From NCBI RefSeq assembly GCF_004339525.1, contig NZ_SMGE01000001.1, positions 496,001 through 560,000 on the forward strand: a stretch of 64,000 nucleotides of DNA. The letters are read 5' to 3'. A model generated the notes under the pieces. That model did not search any database and was not told where the DNA came from. It was given only the letters and a program-made list of their open reading frames with translations. Made by a program: the position numbers and the translations under genes. Below are positions 17,206-28,452 of this stretch, piece after piece. The stretch is from Flavobacterium sp. 90. GTDB lineage: Bacteria > Bacteroidota > Bacteroidia > Flavobacteriales > Flavobacteriaceae. The first letter of the stretch is position 1; the number at the start of each line of letters is the position of its first letter.

Positions 17206-17841
17206 TTAGTTATTTAACTTATAAATACTGCGCATTGCGCGGGTATCATTGCGCTCTTTTGCACGCTGTAAAGCCAGTACAGTAGTATTATTGTTGAAGT
17301 TTCTCAAAAACAAAAGTTTATCCTGCATATCTGCATATATTTTGTCAATAGCGGCTAGCCTTTCATCATCTGACATTCGCATTTTATTAGCGGTAATCAC
17401 CGAGGTGAGTTCATCAAGATTTCTAAGACTTTGTTTAAACAGATTATCGTATACCCTTTCGAAATAGGCAATTTCTTCAGCATTGAAATTTTTACTATCC
17501 CTAAAGCGGCTAAAAGCAGACTTGTATTCTTTTACCAGCAGCACCTGATAATTCACAATGTCACCAATACGCCTGTAATTCTTAACGGTGGGACTGACCT
17601 GCATCAGCGCATCAAGAAATGTTTCATGAAGGTTGAAATTTCCTTCAGACAAATCCTTTACCGTATTGTAACCTCCGCTTAGTATTTCATAGCCCTTTTT
17701 CATATCTTTTAAAATCTGTTTGAACTGGGCTAACTTCTCTATGTTCAAAATCAATTGCTGGATTTCCTGTTTTTGGGCTGTTATCGGGGATGGAAATAGC
17801 AATCCGATAAACACAATTCCTGTAATCAGTAATTTTTTCAT
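17206..17841 (-). CDS. traI: TraI-family exported protein, copy 3
   Basis: A 211-residue secreted helical protein with signal peptide (LLITGIVFIGLLFPSPITAQ). It shares the pattern KKGYEILSGGYNTVKDLSEGNFNLH...FLDAL..V.P.VKNYRRI...DDERLAAIDKIYADMQDKLLFLRNFN with the two genes upstream. Its ATG overlaps the preceding stop by 4 bp (ATGA at 17838-17841), indicating coupled translation. CTnDOT has a single traI here; the periplasmic helical form recalls VirB5, but that is an inference. Confidence 0.8.
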   Translation of the reverse strand: MKKLLITGIVFIGLLFPSPITAQKQEIQQLILNIEKLAQFKQILKDMKKGYEILSGGYNTVKDLSEGNFNLHETFLDALMQVSPTVKNYRRIGDIVNYQVLLVKEYKSAFSRFRDSKNFNAEEIAYFERVYDNLFKQSLRNLDELTSVITANKMRMSDDERLAAIDKIYADMQDKLLFLRNFNNNTTVLALQRAKERNDTRAMRSIYKLNN

Positions 17842-18467
17842 GGCAAATCTGTATTTATGCCGTTCAGGACACGGCTGTTTTTTGCTTCTTTTAATTCGGC
17901 TGCTTTTGATACAGCCATAACTTTAGCTTGATTGCTAAAGCTCTCAGAAAAAGCATAGTTATCCAGCATATTCTGGTAAATAATATCAATGCGTTTCACT
18001 CGCTCATCATCTTTCATCTCTAACTTTCCGTCCGTAAGGATTGTTAGAAGCTCATCCAGATTGGTATCACAATTTTTGATTAACCTTTCAAAGACCCTTT
18101 TGATATAATCGACTTCATCTCCATGAAACAAATCATCCTGCCGGATTTGCTGATGTAAGCTCTTGTGGCTTTTCATTATTTTTGTCTGGAGCACTATAAT
18201 TTCCGTTACCCTTGCGTACTTCTTTATTTTGGGGTTGACTGCCTTAAGGGAATTCAGGTAATCCGTATGAAGATTAAATTCTCCACGTTTCAAATCTCCT
18301 ACGGTATTGAGTCCTTTTTTGACTACGGAATAGCCTTTTTGAGCATATCCGATATACACTTGCAGGGCGGCGATCTGCTGTAAAAGCATCCTTTGCTGTT
18401 TTGCCTGTGCATGAAGATTCCCTGTGGTCAGTGCAGTACAAAGCACCAGTAAGAATATTTTTTTCAT
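17838..18467 (-). CDS. TraI-family exported protein, copy 2
   Basis: A 209-residue protein with a signal peptide (IFLLVLCTALTTGNLHAQA) and an all-helical body. Shared blocks with the next gene are YSVVKKGLNTVGDLKRGEFNLHTDYLNSLKAVNPKIKKYARV and MKDDERVKRIDIIYQNMLDNYAF. It overlaps copy 3 by four bases. A tandem duplicate in the TraI slot; it may contribute a different periplasmic or pilus-tip specificity, which cannot be judged from sequence. Confidence 0.75.
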   Translation of the reverse strand: MKKIFLLVLCTALTTGNLHAQAKQQRMLLQQIAALQVYIGYAQKGYSVVKKGLNTVGDLKRGEFNLHTDYLNSLKAVNPKIKKYARVTEIIVLQTKIMKSHKSLHQQIRQDDLFHGDEVDYIKRVFERLIKNCDTNLDELLTILTDGKLEMKDDERVKRIDIIYQNMLDNYAFSESFSNQAKVMAVSKAAELKEAKNSRVLNGINTDLP

Positions 18468-18482
18468 AATTTTATTGTTTGT

Positions 18483-19169
18483 TTACGGAATTCCGTAAAA
18501 TTGTTTAACGGATTTGACATCATGCTCTGTTTTGGCTCTTTGAAGACTCAGTAGTATGTTCTGCCTGTTGAAGAGCGTCAGGTCATCATAATTGGCATCA
18601 ATCTGATCTGCAGCAGCATTTATAATCTCAAGCCTTTTGGCATCACTCATCTGTGTGGTGAAAGAATCCAATACAAGGAAAATCTGATCGATGTTTTTCA
18701 GGCTTTCATTTAATATTCCAGAATACACACTTTGCATATAATCGAGTTCGCTGGAATTAAAATGAGCATCTTTTTGAAACAGGTTCCATGCTCTTTCGTA
18801 TTCATCTACCAAACGAACCTGCTTTTTACTGATATCTTTGATACGCTGGTAATAGGTAATGATAGATTTGACTTTTGCCAGTTCCTCATAATAATTCCTG
18901 TAGAGTTCTTTTTGTTTCTGGGTCCAATCGGAAATCTCATCCAACTTTAGTTTGGAGAGGATATTTTCTATTTTTTTCTGCGCATTCTGCAGCCAGATCG
19001 TTTTGTTTTGCAGTTTTTGGATCCTAAGGTCAATAGCCTTAATTACTTTTTTGGCAACCGCTTTTACGATTTCTAAAATCGGTATTGCCGCAACCGTTGC
19101 CGGTCTTGCCGAAGTGCTGATCAGTAAAAAGCACAACAGGCAAATCATGATTTTCTTCTTTGTTTTCAT
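18483..19169 (-). CDS. TraI-family exported protein, copy 1
   Basis: A 228-residue exported helical protein (signal MICLLCFLLISTSARPATVA) starting 30 bp after traG ends. It is longer at the N-terminus than the two downstream copies, with the extra segment IPILEIVKAVAKKVIKAIDLRIQKLQNKTIWLQNAQKKIENIL. This block is the one found in canonical TraI, so this copy is the likeliest orthologue. The C-terminal block MSDAKRLEIINAAADQIDANYDDLTLFNRQN matches the others. Confidence 0.82.
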   Translation of the reverse strand: MKTKKKIMICLLCFLLISTSARPATVAAIPILEIVKAVAKKVIKAIDLRIQKLQNKTIWLQNAQKKIENILSKLKLDEISDWTQKQKELYRNYYEELAKVKSIITYYQRIKDISKKQVRLVDEYERAWNLFQKDAHFNSSELDYMQSVYSGILNESLKNIDQIFLVLDSFTTQMSDAKRLEIINAAADQIDANYDDLTLFNRQNILLSLQRAKTEHDVKSVKQFYGIP

Positions 19170-19198
19170 AATTATTGTTGTTTAGTTTTCATAATTTT

Positions 19199-21667
19199 TT
19201 ATGCTCTTAAGTCATTGGCAAGTGCCGCAATGCCTTTTCTGATGTCACCATCAAATTTCTTAGCATACGCCTGTACTTTTACTTTTTCAGTTTCTTCGGT
19301 TGTGTAGGCGTAATATTCCTCAAGGGATACCTCGGTGCGGTATACTTTAGACTGCATGCCTCCAAGCGAGATGAATACTTCTTTGTATTTTTTATCAGGA
19401 TCATTGGCTTTGTTTACAGATAATACCAATGCTTTTTCTTTTTCAGTAAGCCCAAGCAGTTCCTGAATTTGTTCAAACTTATTTTGATACTTACTCTGGT
19501 CTAGTAATATCTTGCAGTCACTGTTATTGATGATGGCTTGTTTAACGACTGGAGAAGAAATAATATCTTCTACTTCCTGAGTCACTACTATGGCCTCTCC
19601 AAAGAATTTACGAACAGTCTTGAATAAATACCGAATATATTCTGCCATTCCTTCCTTGGCTATAGCTTTCCATGCTTCTTCAATCAGGATCATTTTTCGG
19701 ACTCCTTTAAGCTTGCGCATTTTACTGATAAAGACTTCCATTATAATGATGGTCACTACTGGAAAGAGTATCGGATGGTCTTTGATATTATCGAGTTCAA
19801 AAACAATGAAACGTTCTTTTAACAGATCCAGATTCTCAGTAGCATTGAGCAAGTAATCAAATTCACCTCCCTTGTAGTAAGGGCGCAGTACATACAGAAA
19901 ATTGTTTACATCAAAATCCTTTTCCTTTACCTTGTCACCTTCCAATATGGATACAAACTCGTTTTTTAGAAATTCGTAAAAGCTGTCAAAACAGGGAAAC
20001 AAATCCGAATTGCTGTCTAACTTTTCATAATACAATTGCAGCGCATTGGACAGTGCAACATATTCACTTCGATTGAACGTTTCATTGTCTTTTTTCCAGA
20101 GTGCTAATAACAATGTTTTAATACTTTCTTTTTTCTCGGTATCAAGCGAATCTCCTTCACTGATATAAAAAGGATTAAACCGGATCGGATTCTTTTCATC
20201 GTAAGTAAAGTAATAGCCCTTTACCATATCACACAATCCTTTGTAGCTGTGTCCTACATCAACAAGCACAATATGAGTCCCTTGCTCATAGTAGCTTCTA
20301 ACCATATGGTTGGTAAAAAAAGATTTACCGCTTCCAGAAGGCCCCAGTATAAATTTGTTTCGATTGGTGCAGATTCCCATCTTAACAGGCTCATCACTAA
20401 TATCTACGTGGACTGGTTTCCCAGTCAAACGGTCTCCCAAGCGAATTCCAATCGGACTGAGCGACGAACGATAACCGGTTTCTAAATTCAGAAAACAGGT
20501 TGCTTGTTCTGTGAACGTATCAAAGGTGTCATTCATTGGGAAATCTGCGGAATTCCCGGGAATTCCTGCCCAAAAAATCTGTGCAGCGCCTACTGTTTCC
20601 TGTTTAGCAGCGGCATCCATCTGAGCCAGTGCTGAAGAAACTTTGTTCTTCAGGTCTTTGAGCTCTTCCTTATTGTCAGTCCAGATCAGCACATTAAAAT
20701 GCGCTTTTACAGGCAGTCTCTGCTGGCTGATAGCTTCATTAAGAAAATCATTGGTGGCATCACGCGCAATAAGATTCTCCCTGCTGTAAGCTGATAAAGA
20801 TTGTAATCGCAGTCTTTTACTCTCTAACTTTTGTAAAGTTTTCTGAAAATCCTCTATGAAAATATATTGATTGTATATGTGATTGCATGAAAGTAATTGC
20901 CCCAGAGTGGAAGCAAATCCGATACTGAATTTGGTCTTATCAGTGGAATACCGGTCATAATTAATCCTTGAACCGCATAAGGCAGGAAGATCAGCTGCAT
21001 CACCTAATGTGTAAATCTGGCAGTGTTTATCTCCAACCTGCAAACCTTCATCAAAAGCAATATCCTTAAAAACAAATGAATTTTCTTTTTCAGACAAAAA
21101 GCAATATTGTTCAATGATTCCAATTTTTCTACTGTGGCTTTTAAGCTGATCATTACCAAGACGAGTTAATTTTACAAAACCACTGTCTTCTAATATGCGT
21201 CTGAATTGCCCGGTACTGTCAATAAATTCCTGACGCAGCTGTGCTTTTAATGTTTCTTCCGGAACTATTGAACCCCTAAGTAAATTTGAAAACAGGGAAC
21301 TGGATGTCTTTCTTCCTGCCGGTTTTTTGGTTAAAAAAATGTAACAGGAATGATCCAGAAAGGGACGTTCGTTAAAAAAGCGTTCACTGCTTCGGGTAAG
21401 AAAACTCGAATCTTCACTTGTGAAATCGGGTTCAAACTTGCTGTCTATAAACCAGTCCTGTTTATGAAATACGCTAAATTTCGGAAGTAGTTTTATCGCT
21501 TTAAGCCATGCCTGATGAAATGCTTCGTATTCCTGATCTGACAAGGTAAATATCTCGGGCAGTTCTGCTTTAAACACTACTGTCACATCTCCTTGTTTGG
21601 ACAGGATGCAATCGTGCTCTACATCCATAATTGGTAAAATATCATCTATCATCTTTTCCATTATCAT
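19199..21667 (-). CDS. traG: TraG family conjugation ATPase (VirB4-type)
   Basis: An 822-residue ATPase that powers the transfer channel. The N-terminal domain (about 1-420) precedes a P-loop GPSGSGKSFF at about 441-450; Walker B is MILIEEAWKAIA (about 665-676), followed by the KTVRKFFGEAIVVTQEVED block with the TQ sensor. The length is normal. It comes 33 bp after the DUF4133 gene. Several Met codons begin the frame (MIMEKMIDDILPIMD); which is used cannot be decided. Confidence 0.95.
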   Translation of the reverse strand: MIMEKMIDDILPIMDVEHDCILSKQGDVTVVFKAELPEIFTLSDQEYEAFHQAWLKAIKLLPKFSVFHKQDWFIDSKFEPDFTSEDSSFLTRSSERFFNERPFLDHSCYIFLTKKPAGRKTSSSLFSNLLRGSIVPEETLKAQLRQEFIDSTGQFRRILEDSGFVKLTRLGNDQLKSHSRKIGIIEQYCFLSEKENSFVFKDIAFDEGLQVGDKHCQIYTLGDAADLPALCGSRINYDRYSTDKTKFSIGFASTLGQLLSCNHIYNQYIFIEDFQKTLQKLESKRLRLQSLSAYSRENLIARDATNDFLNEAISQQRLPVKAHFNVLIWTDNKEELKDLKNKVSSALAQMDAAAKQETVGAAQIFWAGIPGNSADFPMNDTFDTFTEQATCFLNLETGYRSSLSPIGIRLGDRLTGKPVHVDISDEPVKMGICTNRNKFILGPSGSGKSFFTNHMVRSYYEQGTHIVLVDVGHSYKGLCDMVKGYYFTYDEKNPIRFNPFYISEGDSLDTEKKESIKTLLLALWKKDNETFNRSEYVALSNALQLYYEKLDSNSDLFPCFDSFYEFLKNEFVSILEGDKVKEKDFDVNNFLYVLRPYYKGGEFDYLLNATENLDLLKERFIVFELDNIKDHPILFPVVTIIIMEVFISKMRKLKGVRKMILIEEAWKAIAKEGMAEYIRYLFKTVRKFFGEAIVVTQEVEDIISSPVVKQAIINNSDCKILLDQSKYQNKFEQIQELLGLTEKEKALVLSVNKANDPDKKYKEVFISLGGMQSKVYRTEVSLEEYYAYTTEETEKVKVQAYAKKFDGDIRKGIAALANDLRA

Positions 21668-21700
21668 CTTTTTTACCGCTCAGGTAATGCTGAGCAAATT

Positions 21701-22018
21701 CTATTTCTTCATCATAAATATTTTTCTGCTTTGCGATTTCACAGCTTTGGGAATCTGCCTTTTCGCCAAAGCTTTCATCATTCCATATTCGCCGTATTGG
21801 TGGCTCATTTTATATATTTTCAAAACCCATAATGTGCCTGAAACACCAATAATCCCGATACAGATTAAAGAGGGTAAACCGGCTATGTACATGATTGCAA
21901 ACAGTATCATAAGCATAATTACGCCACCACCCAAATACCAGATATATTGTGCTTTTAACCCCTTGAACTCTATGCTCTGGTTAATCCCCTTGTTGATTTG
22001 ATACACACTGTTTGACAT
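21701..22018 (-). CDS. traF: TraF-type membrane protein (DUF4133)
   Basis: A 105-residue protein with two adjacent membrane helices (about 28-48 and 50-70) and a basic C-terminus. The N-terminus YQINKGINQSIEFKGLKAQYIWYLGGG is the DUF4133 signature found just before TraG in Bacteroidota elements; it is VirB3-like in size and place. It is 10 bp after the methylase-helicase gene, an unusual insertion between traE and traF. Confidence 0.92.
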   Translation of the reverse strand: MSNSVYQINKGINQSIEFKGLKAQYIWYLGGGVIMLMILFAIMYIAGLPSLICIGIIGVSGTLWVLKIYKMSHQYGEYGMMKALAKRQIPKAVKSQSRKIFMMKK

Positions 22019-22028
22019 AGTATTTGTT

Positions 22029-25000
22029 TTAAAATTTCATCCTGCTGCTGCGCCTCATTTCTGAAAAAGAGCGATCCTGCGATTTATCAGTATTGCTTTC
22101 TGCTGCTGTGAAACGCTGTGATTCTTCACTGCTCTTTATTGGCAGTTGAATTACCGGAGCTGTATCCGTTAATTTTGTTTCATTACTGAGGCTAACCTCT
22201 TGCGGATTGGCTTCTTTCAATTGGTTCTCCTGAATTTTCAGGGCTATTTCCCTTTCTAGACTAAAGAGGTCGCTTTTCATTTTTTGCAGCTCATCTTCCT
22301 GACTAAATACTCTTGTGGTTAATTGTTGTAATTGCGGCAGTTGGTTTTCAATATCATTCAGGGACTTTTGGTATTTTGCCGTGAGGTGTTCCAACTTATC
22401 AATGGCATTTAGAAAATGACGGGCTGCCAATTTTGGATTGTCCACATTTGGAGTTCCTCCATTGGAAGTATATTTAATACCATCTTCCAAACGTTGTGCA
22501 TAAAAGCTGTTGGAGTAACGGTACTGGTACAAACCATCATTTTGATAGGCTTCACGTTCTCTTTTTATATAGAGTCCAAAATCATATAACTTCCCAATCT
22601 GTTTGGCTTGGTTTTCTCCTTCGGGAGGTTTCCAGTTTTTATAGAGCAGGATAATTTCTTTGCCGATACTTTCTGGATCTGCTGTTTTGCAGTTATACAA
22701 CTCTATAGGATTTGCTTTGGAACCATCAGGCTCATACTTCAAATTGTTTTTGTAAAAACTGTTATCAGCAGTTAGTTTGTCCAGTGTTTTAGTGGTGATT
22801 GCTTTTTCCTCCATTAGGTATTCAACCTGATATTTAGTTCTGGAAATTTCCTTGTAATGTGCTTTTTTAAGGCTTTCCATTACCGTTACTTTTTTCTCCA
22901 ATTTTGATTTTTCCAGTAATGAAGTATCACCTGATAATACTGCGATATATTCCGAAAAGTTCATTCCGCTTTGCTCATCCATGGCTCCCTCATCAATAGT
23001 CCTGACATTAAGTTCACAGTTTTTCATCTGACTGATAAAAGTCTGTTTGTTCTTCAAAAGGTTGAATTTGTAATTGTCCAGGGATTGCTCTGTGGCATAG
23101 ATGAAGTTCTTTACTTTATTACCATAATGCTGTTTGGCAACTTCGTTCCCTTGTCTGCTGCCTCGGCCATTGCGTTGTCCCAGATCTGATGGTCTCCAGG
23201 GAATATCCATATGATGCATCGCCACAACACGTTTTTGTACATTAAGCCCGGTACCTGCTTTTTCTGTACTGCCCAGAAGAATGCGTATCTCACCTGTATT
23301 CATTTTAGAAAACAACTCCGGTTTCTTCTTATCTGTCCAATCGTGTATATAGGTAATCTCATGAGCAGGGATATTAAAATCCCTTACCAGTTTTTCTTTA
23401 AGGGCATCATACATATTAAAGTCATCCGGCTTTGGTGTACCGATATCTGAAAAAACGATCTGAGTGCCTTTATGCTCCATGGAAGCATGATAAATTTCAG
23501 CCACATTTCTGGCGCATGTATTGACCTTATTATTCGGGTGATCACCATATCTTTCATTTATCAGCCTCATATCGGCGGCCATTTTTTTAGCGTAATTAGT
23601 AGCTATAAGCATCCTGCCTTTGTCTTCCTGCGAGGTAAGAGGTGCCCTGCCTATAAGTGTCGCATTACCTGTTTTGGCAAACTGCATGAGTTGGGTAATG
23701 AATTCGGTTTGTTCCGGTGTCGGGCTGACATTGATAAGTCGCTCTTCAATTTCAGGTTTGTCCAGATCAATATGTTTTGCTGTTTTATAATCGGTAATCT
23801 CATTATAGAACAGTGCCAGTTCCGGAACTTTAATAAAATGGCGAAAACGCTCTTTGGCAATAATCTCGTTGGTGACAGAAAATTCAAAATCAGTCGTTTT
23901 TCTAGCAAAAACAGCTGCCCATCCATCAAAGTTTTCAATATGCTGGCGTTCCATTTCTTTAGGTCGCAGGTATTTGAAAAGCAGGTACATTTCTGTCAGA
24001 CTGTTTGAAATAGGAGTACCTGAAAGAAAGGTCACACACAGATCCGAATCGAATTTTTCCTGAAGCGTGCGTACCGCAAATAACATATTAAGCGCCTTTT
24101 GGCTTCCCTGCATATTTCCAATTCCGGCAACACGGTCATGACGGGTAGTGAAAGTCAGATTTTTGAATTTGTGTGATTCATCTACAAACAAATGATCAAT
24201 CCCCATTTCTTTAAAGTTGATGCCGCTGTCCTTTTTATCTTCTATATCTTTCAGCAGTGTTTTTAGTCTGCCGTCCAGATTATTTTTTCGTATTTCAAGA
24301 CCTTTTAATATTTTTTTGGAGATATCACCTCCCAAATCTCTGGCCGTATCAAGGTCCCGTTCTATATTATCCAGCTCATTTTGTAATATCTCTTTTTGTA
24401 TTTCGGGTGACTGCGGAATTTTACCAAACTGATCGTGGGTTAAAATGATACAGTCCCAATTATTATTTTTAATTTCATGGAACAGCCTTACTCGTTTAGC
24501 CGGAGTAAAATCATTTTCACCAGGTGCCAATATTCTTGCATTGGGATAAGCCTTTCGATAAGTTGCTGCAATTTGATTTACATTGGCATTCAATGCCAGT
24601 ATTGCAGGCTTATGAATAATCCCTAATCGTTTCATTTCATTGGCAGCCACAATCATGGTTAATGTTTTTCCAAGCCCAACCTCATGATCGATTAAAGCGC
24701 CACGGTTCTGAATAATACGCCATGCCGCATTTTTCTGAGAACTGTACAAGTCTTCAATCTCCAGGGCTTTTTTATCCAAACCCGGAAAGCTCAGATGACT
24801 TCCATTATATTCTCGCAATACGTAACAATTAAACGTATTGTTATAGAGATTTTCCAATTCATTTTTGTCATTTATTGGCAATTCCTGCAGCCACTCAATA
24901 AAACCATTACGGATGTTTTCAATTTTTTGATGGGCAAGCTGTATAGCTTCATTATCGGGCAGTCGGATGGGTTTTCCGCCGGCTCCCTCAACTTCATAGG

Positions 25001-27599
25001 TAAAAAAGGGAGCCGTATTTTCGAGCGCATGCTCCAATATCGTGTAACCATAAGTGGTTCTGCCGCTTTTGGGAGTCACCGAAAATTCTCTGTCTATTTT
25101 GGTATTGTGACCTGTACTTACTTTAAAGGTATCCAGTGATGGGAAATAATTAATTTCAGTTGGCTGCTCAAATAATTTTCCGGCAAAACTTTCATAGTAT
25201 CGGTTGGGAATCCATCGCTCGCCAAGATTGAAATCGAGTAATTCAAAAGGGATACGCTCTGGCTGTACTTTTTCCAGTGCCTGCAATCCTTTGTAGTATT
25301 GTGTGTTTTCAGGGTATAGCTGCACAGCCTGTTTAGCCTGTTGTAACTTTTCTACAACATTGCCGCTTAAATAGAGGTCTGAAGTTTCCCAATTCTGATC
25401 TGTAGGATTCAAATAGATATGATGGTTCAGACGTTCTATAACCTCATTGTGTTCAAGTCCTGTTGCAGCAGTTATAAATCCTAAGTCAACAGCTCCTTTT
25501 TCATTCAGACTTCGGGCCAGCGCTTCAACAGGATCGTCTGTATAATAGCGCTCTTGCTGTTTTACTACAGATTCTATTAAAATATCCGACTTCACATAAC
25601 GTTCGCCTTCTTTGCGTTCCAATGAAGAAAGAATGGTGAAACCGAAAGCGGAATCATGCATGATTAACCTGCGATTCTCAGCACCGTTCAAAATACCATA
25701 GTGGGAAACAAATTTGGTATACTGCTCATCTAGATTTTTCCGAACTTCATCACTGGCTGTTTGGTCTGATTGCTCTTTCTCGAACAATTCCAGATAATGA
25801 TCCCGAATAGTAATATAGGCATCGTAAAATTTCAGATTGCCCTGTGATGCTAATGGCTGGAAAAAGGCCTGTTTGTGTTGATCATTTATATCACTTATAA
25901 TCCCAACGGCTTCTCCAAGCCGAACCAGTGTTCCTTCTTTATAGAAAGATTTAAACGGCGCCAATTCTTCGTACAGCTGTTTTTCCAAATTAAAGGCCGA
26001 TTCGAGGGTTTTATCTCCTTCATAAGTATACTTGTGATCATAGTACTGAAGGGTATTGGATAAAGCCAATAACTCATGAGGCAGTAATCCGCCATTCATC
26101 CAATTGGCTGAAAAGCCATCGATTTCTTTTACATTCGAATATAATTTATACAAATACCGATTGGACTTGTTTTGTTTAGCAGCAATTAGCACAACATTTT
26201 CATGTGATGGATTATCAGTAGTTCGTATGGTGCTGAGTATTCGTGCTGTTTTTTTATCCACTACAGTTTCGTCAAGGGGATTGATGTAATCCATTGAACG
26301 GTTGATGTTTTCTGCAGGCACAGTATCAAACAAACCAAGCTGGACAGAAATACCGCTTGCTTTACTCTCGGGCATGGGTAAATAAGTGAATTTTTGCCCG
26401 ATTGCTTCAGCGGACTGAGCTATCTCTGTTTTTTGAGCCTGCTCGAAGCATTCGGGGTTAAAGTTTTCTTTTAGTCCTTTAGTAATATTTTCTGCAAGAC
26501 GGTTTCCAATAGAATTGATATCACCGTTTTGTCTCACACTTTGGTGTGCCTGCCCGTATTGATTTTTACCGGCGTGTATTTCATTCCCAATGATTAGCTC
26601 AGGTCTATTGTGCAGATATTTATTAATACTGTATTTTCCAAATTCATTTTTGAGTTCGACGGTTTGTAGCAGCTCATTTTCATTATCAGACAGGGTTTGT
26701 TTATGCTCGTTTTTTTGGACAATAAGCAGATGATTAGGAGCATCCGTATTTCCTGTTTCTTTCATCAGGTTGTCAGGCATAACTGCCACACTCACAAAAT
26801 CCGCATTTTGAAAAAGATATGCGCGGACACTCTCATTGGAAGGGTTGTTTAAAAAACCGTCTGTTGTAATATAAGCCATAAGACCGCCATCAGCTAGTTT
26901 GTCCAGTCCTTTTGCAAAGAAGTAATTGTGAATTTTCCCCGAAATCGTTTTATCGGGATAGGCTTGGTCATACACAGAAAAATTACCAAACGGAATATTG
27001 CTGACCACAAGATCATAACTCCTATTATCATTTGTTGGAGCTTCTTCTAATCCTATGATATGTGTAGTATTTTTTGTTGTCAGTGTACTGTTTAATGCCG
27101 AAAGTACCAGACCGCTTAATTGGTCTTTTTCCACAGCAGTAATTTGTTCCAGATTTTGGAAAGCCTTTTCTGCTTCAGTGATAAAAATACCCGAACCTGC
27201 CGATGGTTCGTATAGCCTTTTAGGGCTAATGCCTTGCTCGTTTAAAAGGGAATATAATGTCTTAGGTACAATTTGCGGAGTGTAAAATGCCGTAAGGACA
27301 CTGTTGCGTAGCGAAGAAACAACCGCACTATAATCCTTTTCAGAATACTGTTCCTGCAACAATTCATGCAGACGTGTCATCTCTGGATGAAGTTTCAAAT
27401 CTTCTTTAGTAGCTCCGGATTTTATCCAGTCTTCGGTAGTGCCGTTAGGATAAAGTATAGCCTTGATTCCTCCAAAGCCAGCAAAGGCTTTAAGCGCTGC
27501 AACTGCTTCTTCCGATAAAACATCACCTTGCTGCCATTGCATTGCAATGGTAATCGCCTGGATATTGGCACTTAGTTTTTGGGATAGATTGTAAGCCAT
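22029..27599 (-). CDS. Giant N6-adenine methylase-SNF2 helicase fusion
   Basis: An 1856-residue cytoplasmic protein. Residues about 90-310 hold a DNA methylase domain with a SAM-binding block ([18 protein letters not shown], about 143) and the catalytic NIPF motif (about 206-209), a variant of NPPF. Residues about 970-1600 are an SNF2-type helicase: GLGKTLTM (about 976), the DESH box (about 1138), [10 protein letters not shown] and the last motif [10 protein letters not shown] (about 1480). Both domains look complete. Similar fusions travel with ICEs, plasmids and phages; phage P1 DarB is a distant analogue that protects incoming DNA from type I restriction. An antirestriction role is inferred. 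Confidence 0.9.
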   Translation of the reverse strand: MAYNLSQKLSANIQAITIAMQWQQGDVLSEEAVAALKAFAGFGGIKAILYPNGTTEDWIKSGATKEDLKLHPEMTRLHELLQEQYSEKDYSAVVSSLRNSVLTAFYTPQIVPKTLYSLLNEQGISPKRLYEPSAGSGIFITEAEKAFQNLEQITAVEKDQLSGLVLSALNSTLTTKNTTHIIGLEEAPTNDNRSYDLVVSNIPFGNFSVYDQAYPDKTISGKIHNYFFAKGLDKLADGGLMAYITTDGFLNNPSNESVRAYLFQNADFVSVAVMPDNLMKETGNTDAPNHLLIVQKNEHKQTLSDNENELLQTVELKNEFGKYSINKYLHNRPELIIGNEIHAGKNQYGQAHQSVRQNGDINSIGNRLAENITKGLKENFNPECFEQAQKTEIAQSAEAIGQKFTYLPMPESKASGISVQLGLFDTVPAENINRSMDYINPLDETVVDKKTARILSTIRTTDNPSHENVVLIAAKQNKSNRYLYKLYSNVKEIDGFSANWMNGGLLPHELLALSNTLQYYDHKYTYEGDKTLESAFNLEKQLYEELAPFKSFYKEGTLVRLGEAVGIISDINDQHKQAFFQPLASQGNLKFYDAYITIRDHYLELFEKEQSDQTASDEVRKNLDEQYTKFVSHYGILNGAENRRLIMHDSAFGFTILSSLERKEGERYVKSDILIESVVKQQERYYTDDPVEALARSLNEKGAVDLGFITAATGLEHNEVIERLNHHIYLNPTDQNWETSDLYLSGNVVEKLQQAKQAVQLYPENTQYYKGLQALEKVQPERIPFELLDFNLGERWIPNRYYESFAGKLFEQPTEINYFPSLDTFKVSTGHNTKIDREFSVTPKSGRTTYGYTILEHALENTAPFFTYEVEGAGGKPIRLPDNEAIQLAHQKIENIRNGFIEWLQELPINDKNELENLYNNTFNCYVLREYNGSHLSFPGLDKKALEIEDLYSSQKNAAWRIIQNRGALIDHEVGLGKTLTMIVAANEMKRLGIIHKPAILALNANVNQIAATYRKAYPNARILAPGENDFTPAKRVRLFHEIKNNNWDCIILTHDQFGKIPQSPEIQKEILQNELDNIERDLDTARDLGGDISKKILKGLEIRKNNLDGRLKTLLKDIEDKKDSGINFKEMGIDHLFVDESHKFKNLTFTTRHDRVAGIGNMQGSQKALNMLFAVRTLQEKFDSDLCVTFLSGTPISNSLTEMYLLFKYLRPKEMERQHIENFDGWAAVFARKTTDFEFSVTNEIIAKERFRHFIKVPELALFYNEITDYKTAKHIDLDKPEIEERLINVSPTPEQTEFITQLMQFAKTGNATLIGRAPLTSQEDKGRMLIATNYAKKMAADMRLINERYGDHPNNKVNTCARNVAEIYHASMEHKGTQIVFSDIGTPKPDDFNMYDALKEKLVRDFNIPAHEITYIHDWTDKKKPELFSKMNTGEIRILLGSTEKAGTGLNVQKRVVAMHHMDIPWRPSDLGQRNGRGSRQGNEVAKQHYGNKVKNFIYATEQSLDNYKFNLLKNKQTFISQMKNCELNVRTIDEGAMDEQSGMNFSEYIAVLSGDTSLLEKSKLEKKVTVMESLKKAHYKEISRTKYQVEYLMEEKAITTKTLDKLTADNSFYKNNLKYEPDGSKANPIELYNCKTADPESIGKEIILLYKNWKPPEGENQAKQIGKLYDFGLYIKREREAYQNDGLYQYRYSNSFYAQRLEDGIKYTSNGGTPNVDNPKLAARHFLNAIDKLEHLTAKYQKSLNDIENQLPQLQQLTTRVFSQEDELQKMKSDLFSLEREIALKIQENQLKEANPQEVSLSNETKLTDTAPVIQLPIKSSEESQRFTAAESNTDKSQDRSFSEMRRSSRMKF

Positions 27600-27637
27600 A
27601 ATTACTCCTTTTCATACTACACACTACTATAAATAGC

Positions 27638-28066
27638 TCAACTCAAATAGTCAGCAATCTGACCGATAAGGGCATTTCTCAAATTGGGATCTTCTTCATT
27701 TTCTTTGGTAAAACCAATGGTTTCAAAAATGGGTCTGCAGTTCTCCATAAGATTGATTACTTCATAGGTCAGGATACCTGATTCCTGAAAAGCGGCATAG
27801 GTTTTTTCAAACTCACCTGAAAGCAGAGAGCGGATATATAAAAACCGGGAAGGTTTTAGATCTTCGGTAAGTACATTGAGACAGATTTCTTCGATGATAT
27901 ATTTAGGTGTACCATCAGATAACATATCATCCAATATGGACTTAACTCCTTCTATTTTTTTATTGAGATAATCCAATACACTGTAATCTTCCTGAAGTGT
28001 GAACATCAAATCTGGATTGTTATGGATAATGTAAAACCATAACTTTTCTTTGAGTAGATCTTCCAT
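27638..28066 (-). CDS. DUF1896 family protein
   Basis: A 142-residue acidic helical protein (KLWFYIIHNNPDLMFTLQEDYSVLDYLNKKIEGV...LIGQIADYLS). The DUF1896 family is typical of Bacteroidota conjugative elements and is placed before the methylase-helicase gene, as here (38 bp gap). No catalytic motif or membrane segment. Function unknown. Confidence 0.8.
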   Translation of the reverse strand: MEDLLKEKLWFYIIHNNPDLMFTLQEDYSVLDYLNKKIEGVKSILDDMLSDGTPKYIIEEICLNVLTEDLKPSRFLYIRSLLSGEFEKTYAAFQESGILTYEVINLMENCRPIFETIGFTKENEEDPNLRNALIGQIADYLS

Positions 28067-28077
28067 AACGATTTGTT

Positions 28078-28422
28078 TTAAATCCCAAAGAAGGATTTGA
28101 TTACGGTAGCCACTACCACTAGAAAAACACAGCTTCCAAACCAGGCTGCTGCTACTTTTCCGGTATCAGGATCACCTGCGTTCCATTTTTGATATACTTT
28201 GACAGCACCAATAAGACCTAATAATGCCCCTACAGCATACATCAGTTCAGTTCCTGCATCAAAGTAACTTCGAACCTGTTGGTTGGCTTCATTGATTCCT
28301 GCCAGGCCATCCTGGGCGTAGGTTTCATAACTGATTACAAAAATTAATTGTGCCAGAAGCTTACAAATAATATTTGTTTTTTGTTCAATAAACTTTTTAA
28401 AATTCCAGTTCCATTTTTTCAT
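28078..28422 (-). CDS. traE: TraE-type membrane protein (DUF4134)
   Basis: A 114-residue protein with a signal-like first helix (ICKLLAQLIFVISYETYAQ) and two further helices (about 60-78 and 90-112). The segment INEANQQVRSYFDAGTELMYAVGALLGLIGAVKVYQKWNAGDPD is the DUF4134 signature, equivalent to VirB2/TrbC-like pilin subunits by size and place. A structured RNA element lies immediately upstream (28453-28544). Confidence 0.92.
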   Translation of the reverse strand: MKKWNWNFKKFIEQKTNIICKLLAQLIFVISYETYAQDGLAGINEANQQVRSYFDAGTELMYAVGALLGLIGAVKVYQKWNAGDPDTGKVAAAWFGSCVFLVVVATVIKSFFGI

Positions 28423-28452
28423 CGCACATTATTTTTAAAGCTTAATAATTCA

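Noticed and set aside
20551..20575. CCCGGGAATTCC in traG, similar to the palindrome near int (8298-8312)
   Set aside because: A short match inside conserved coding sequence; most likely chance.
23472..24008. 178-residue + strand frame opposite the methylase-helicase gene
   Set aside because: It is the shadow of a long, motif-rich - strand gene and has no domain of its own.
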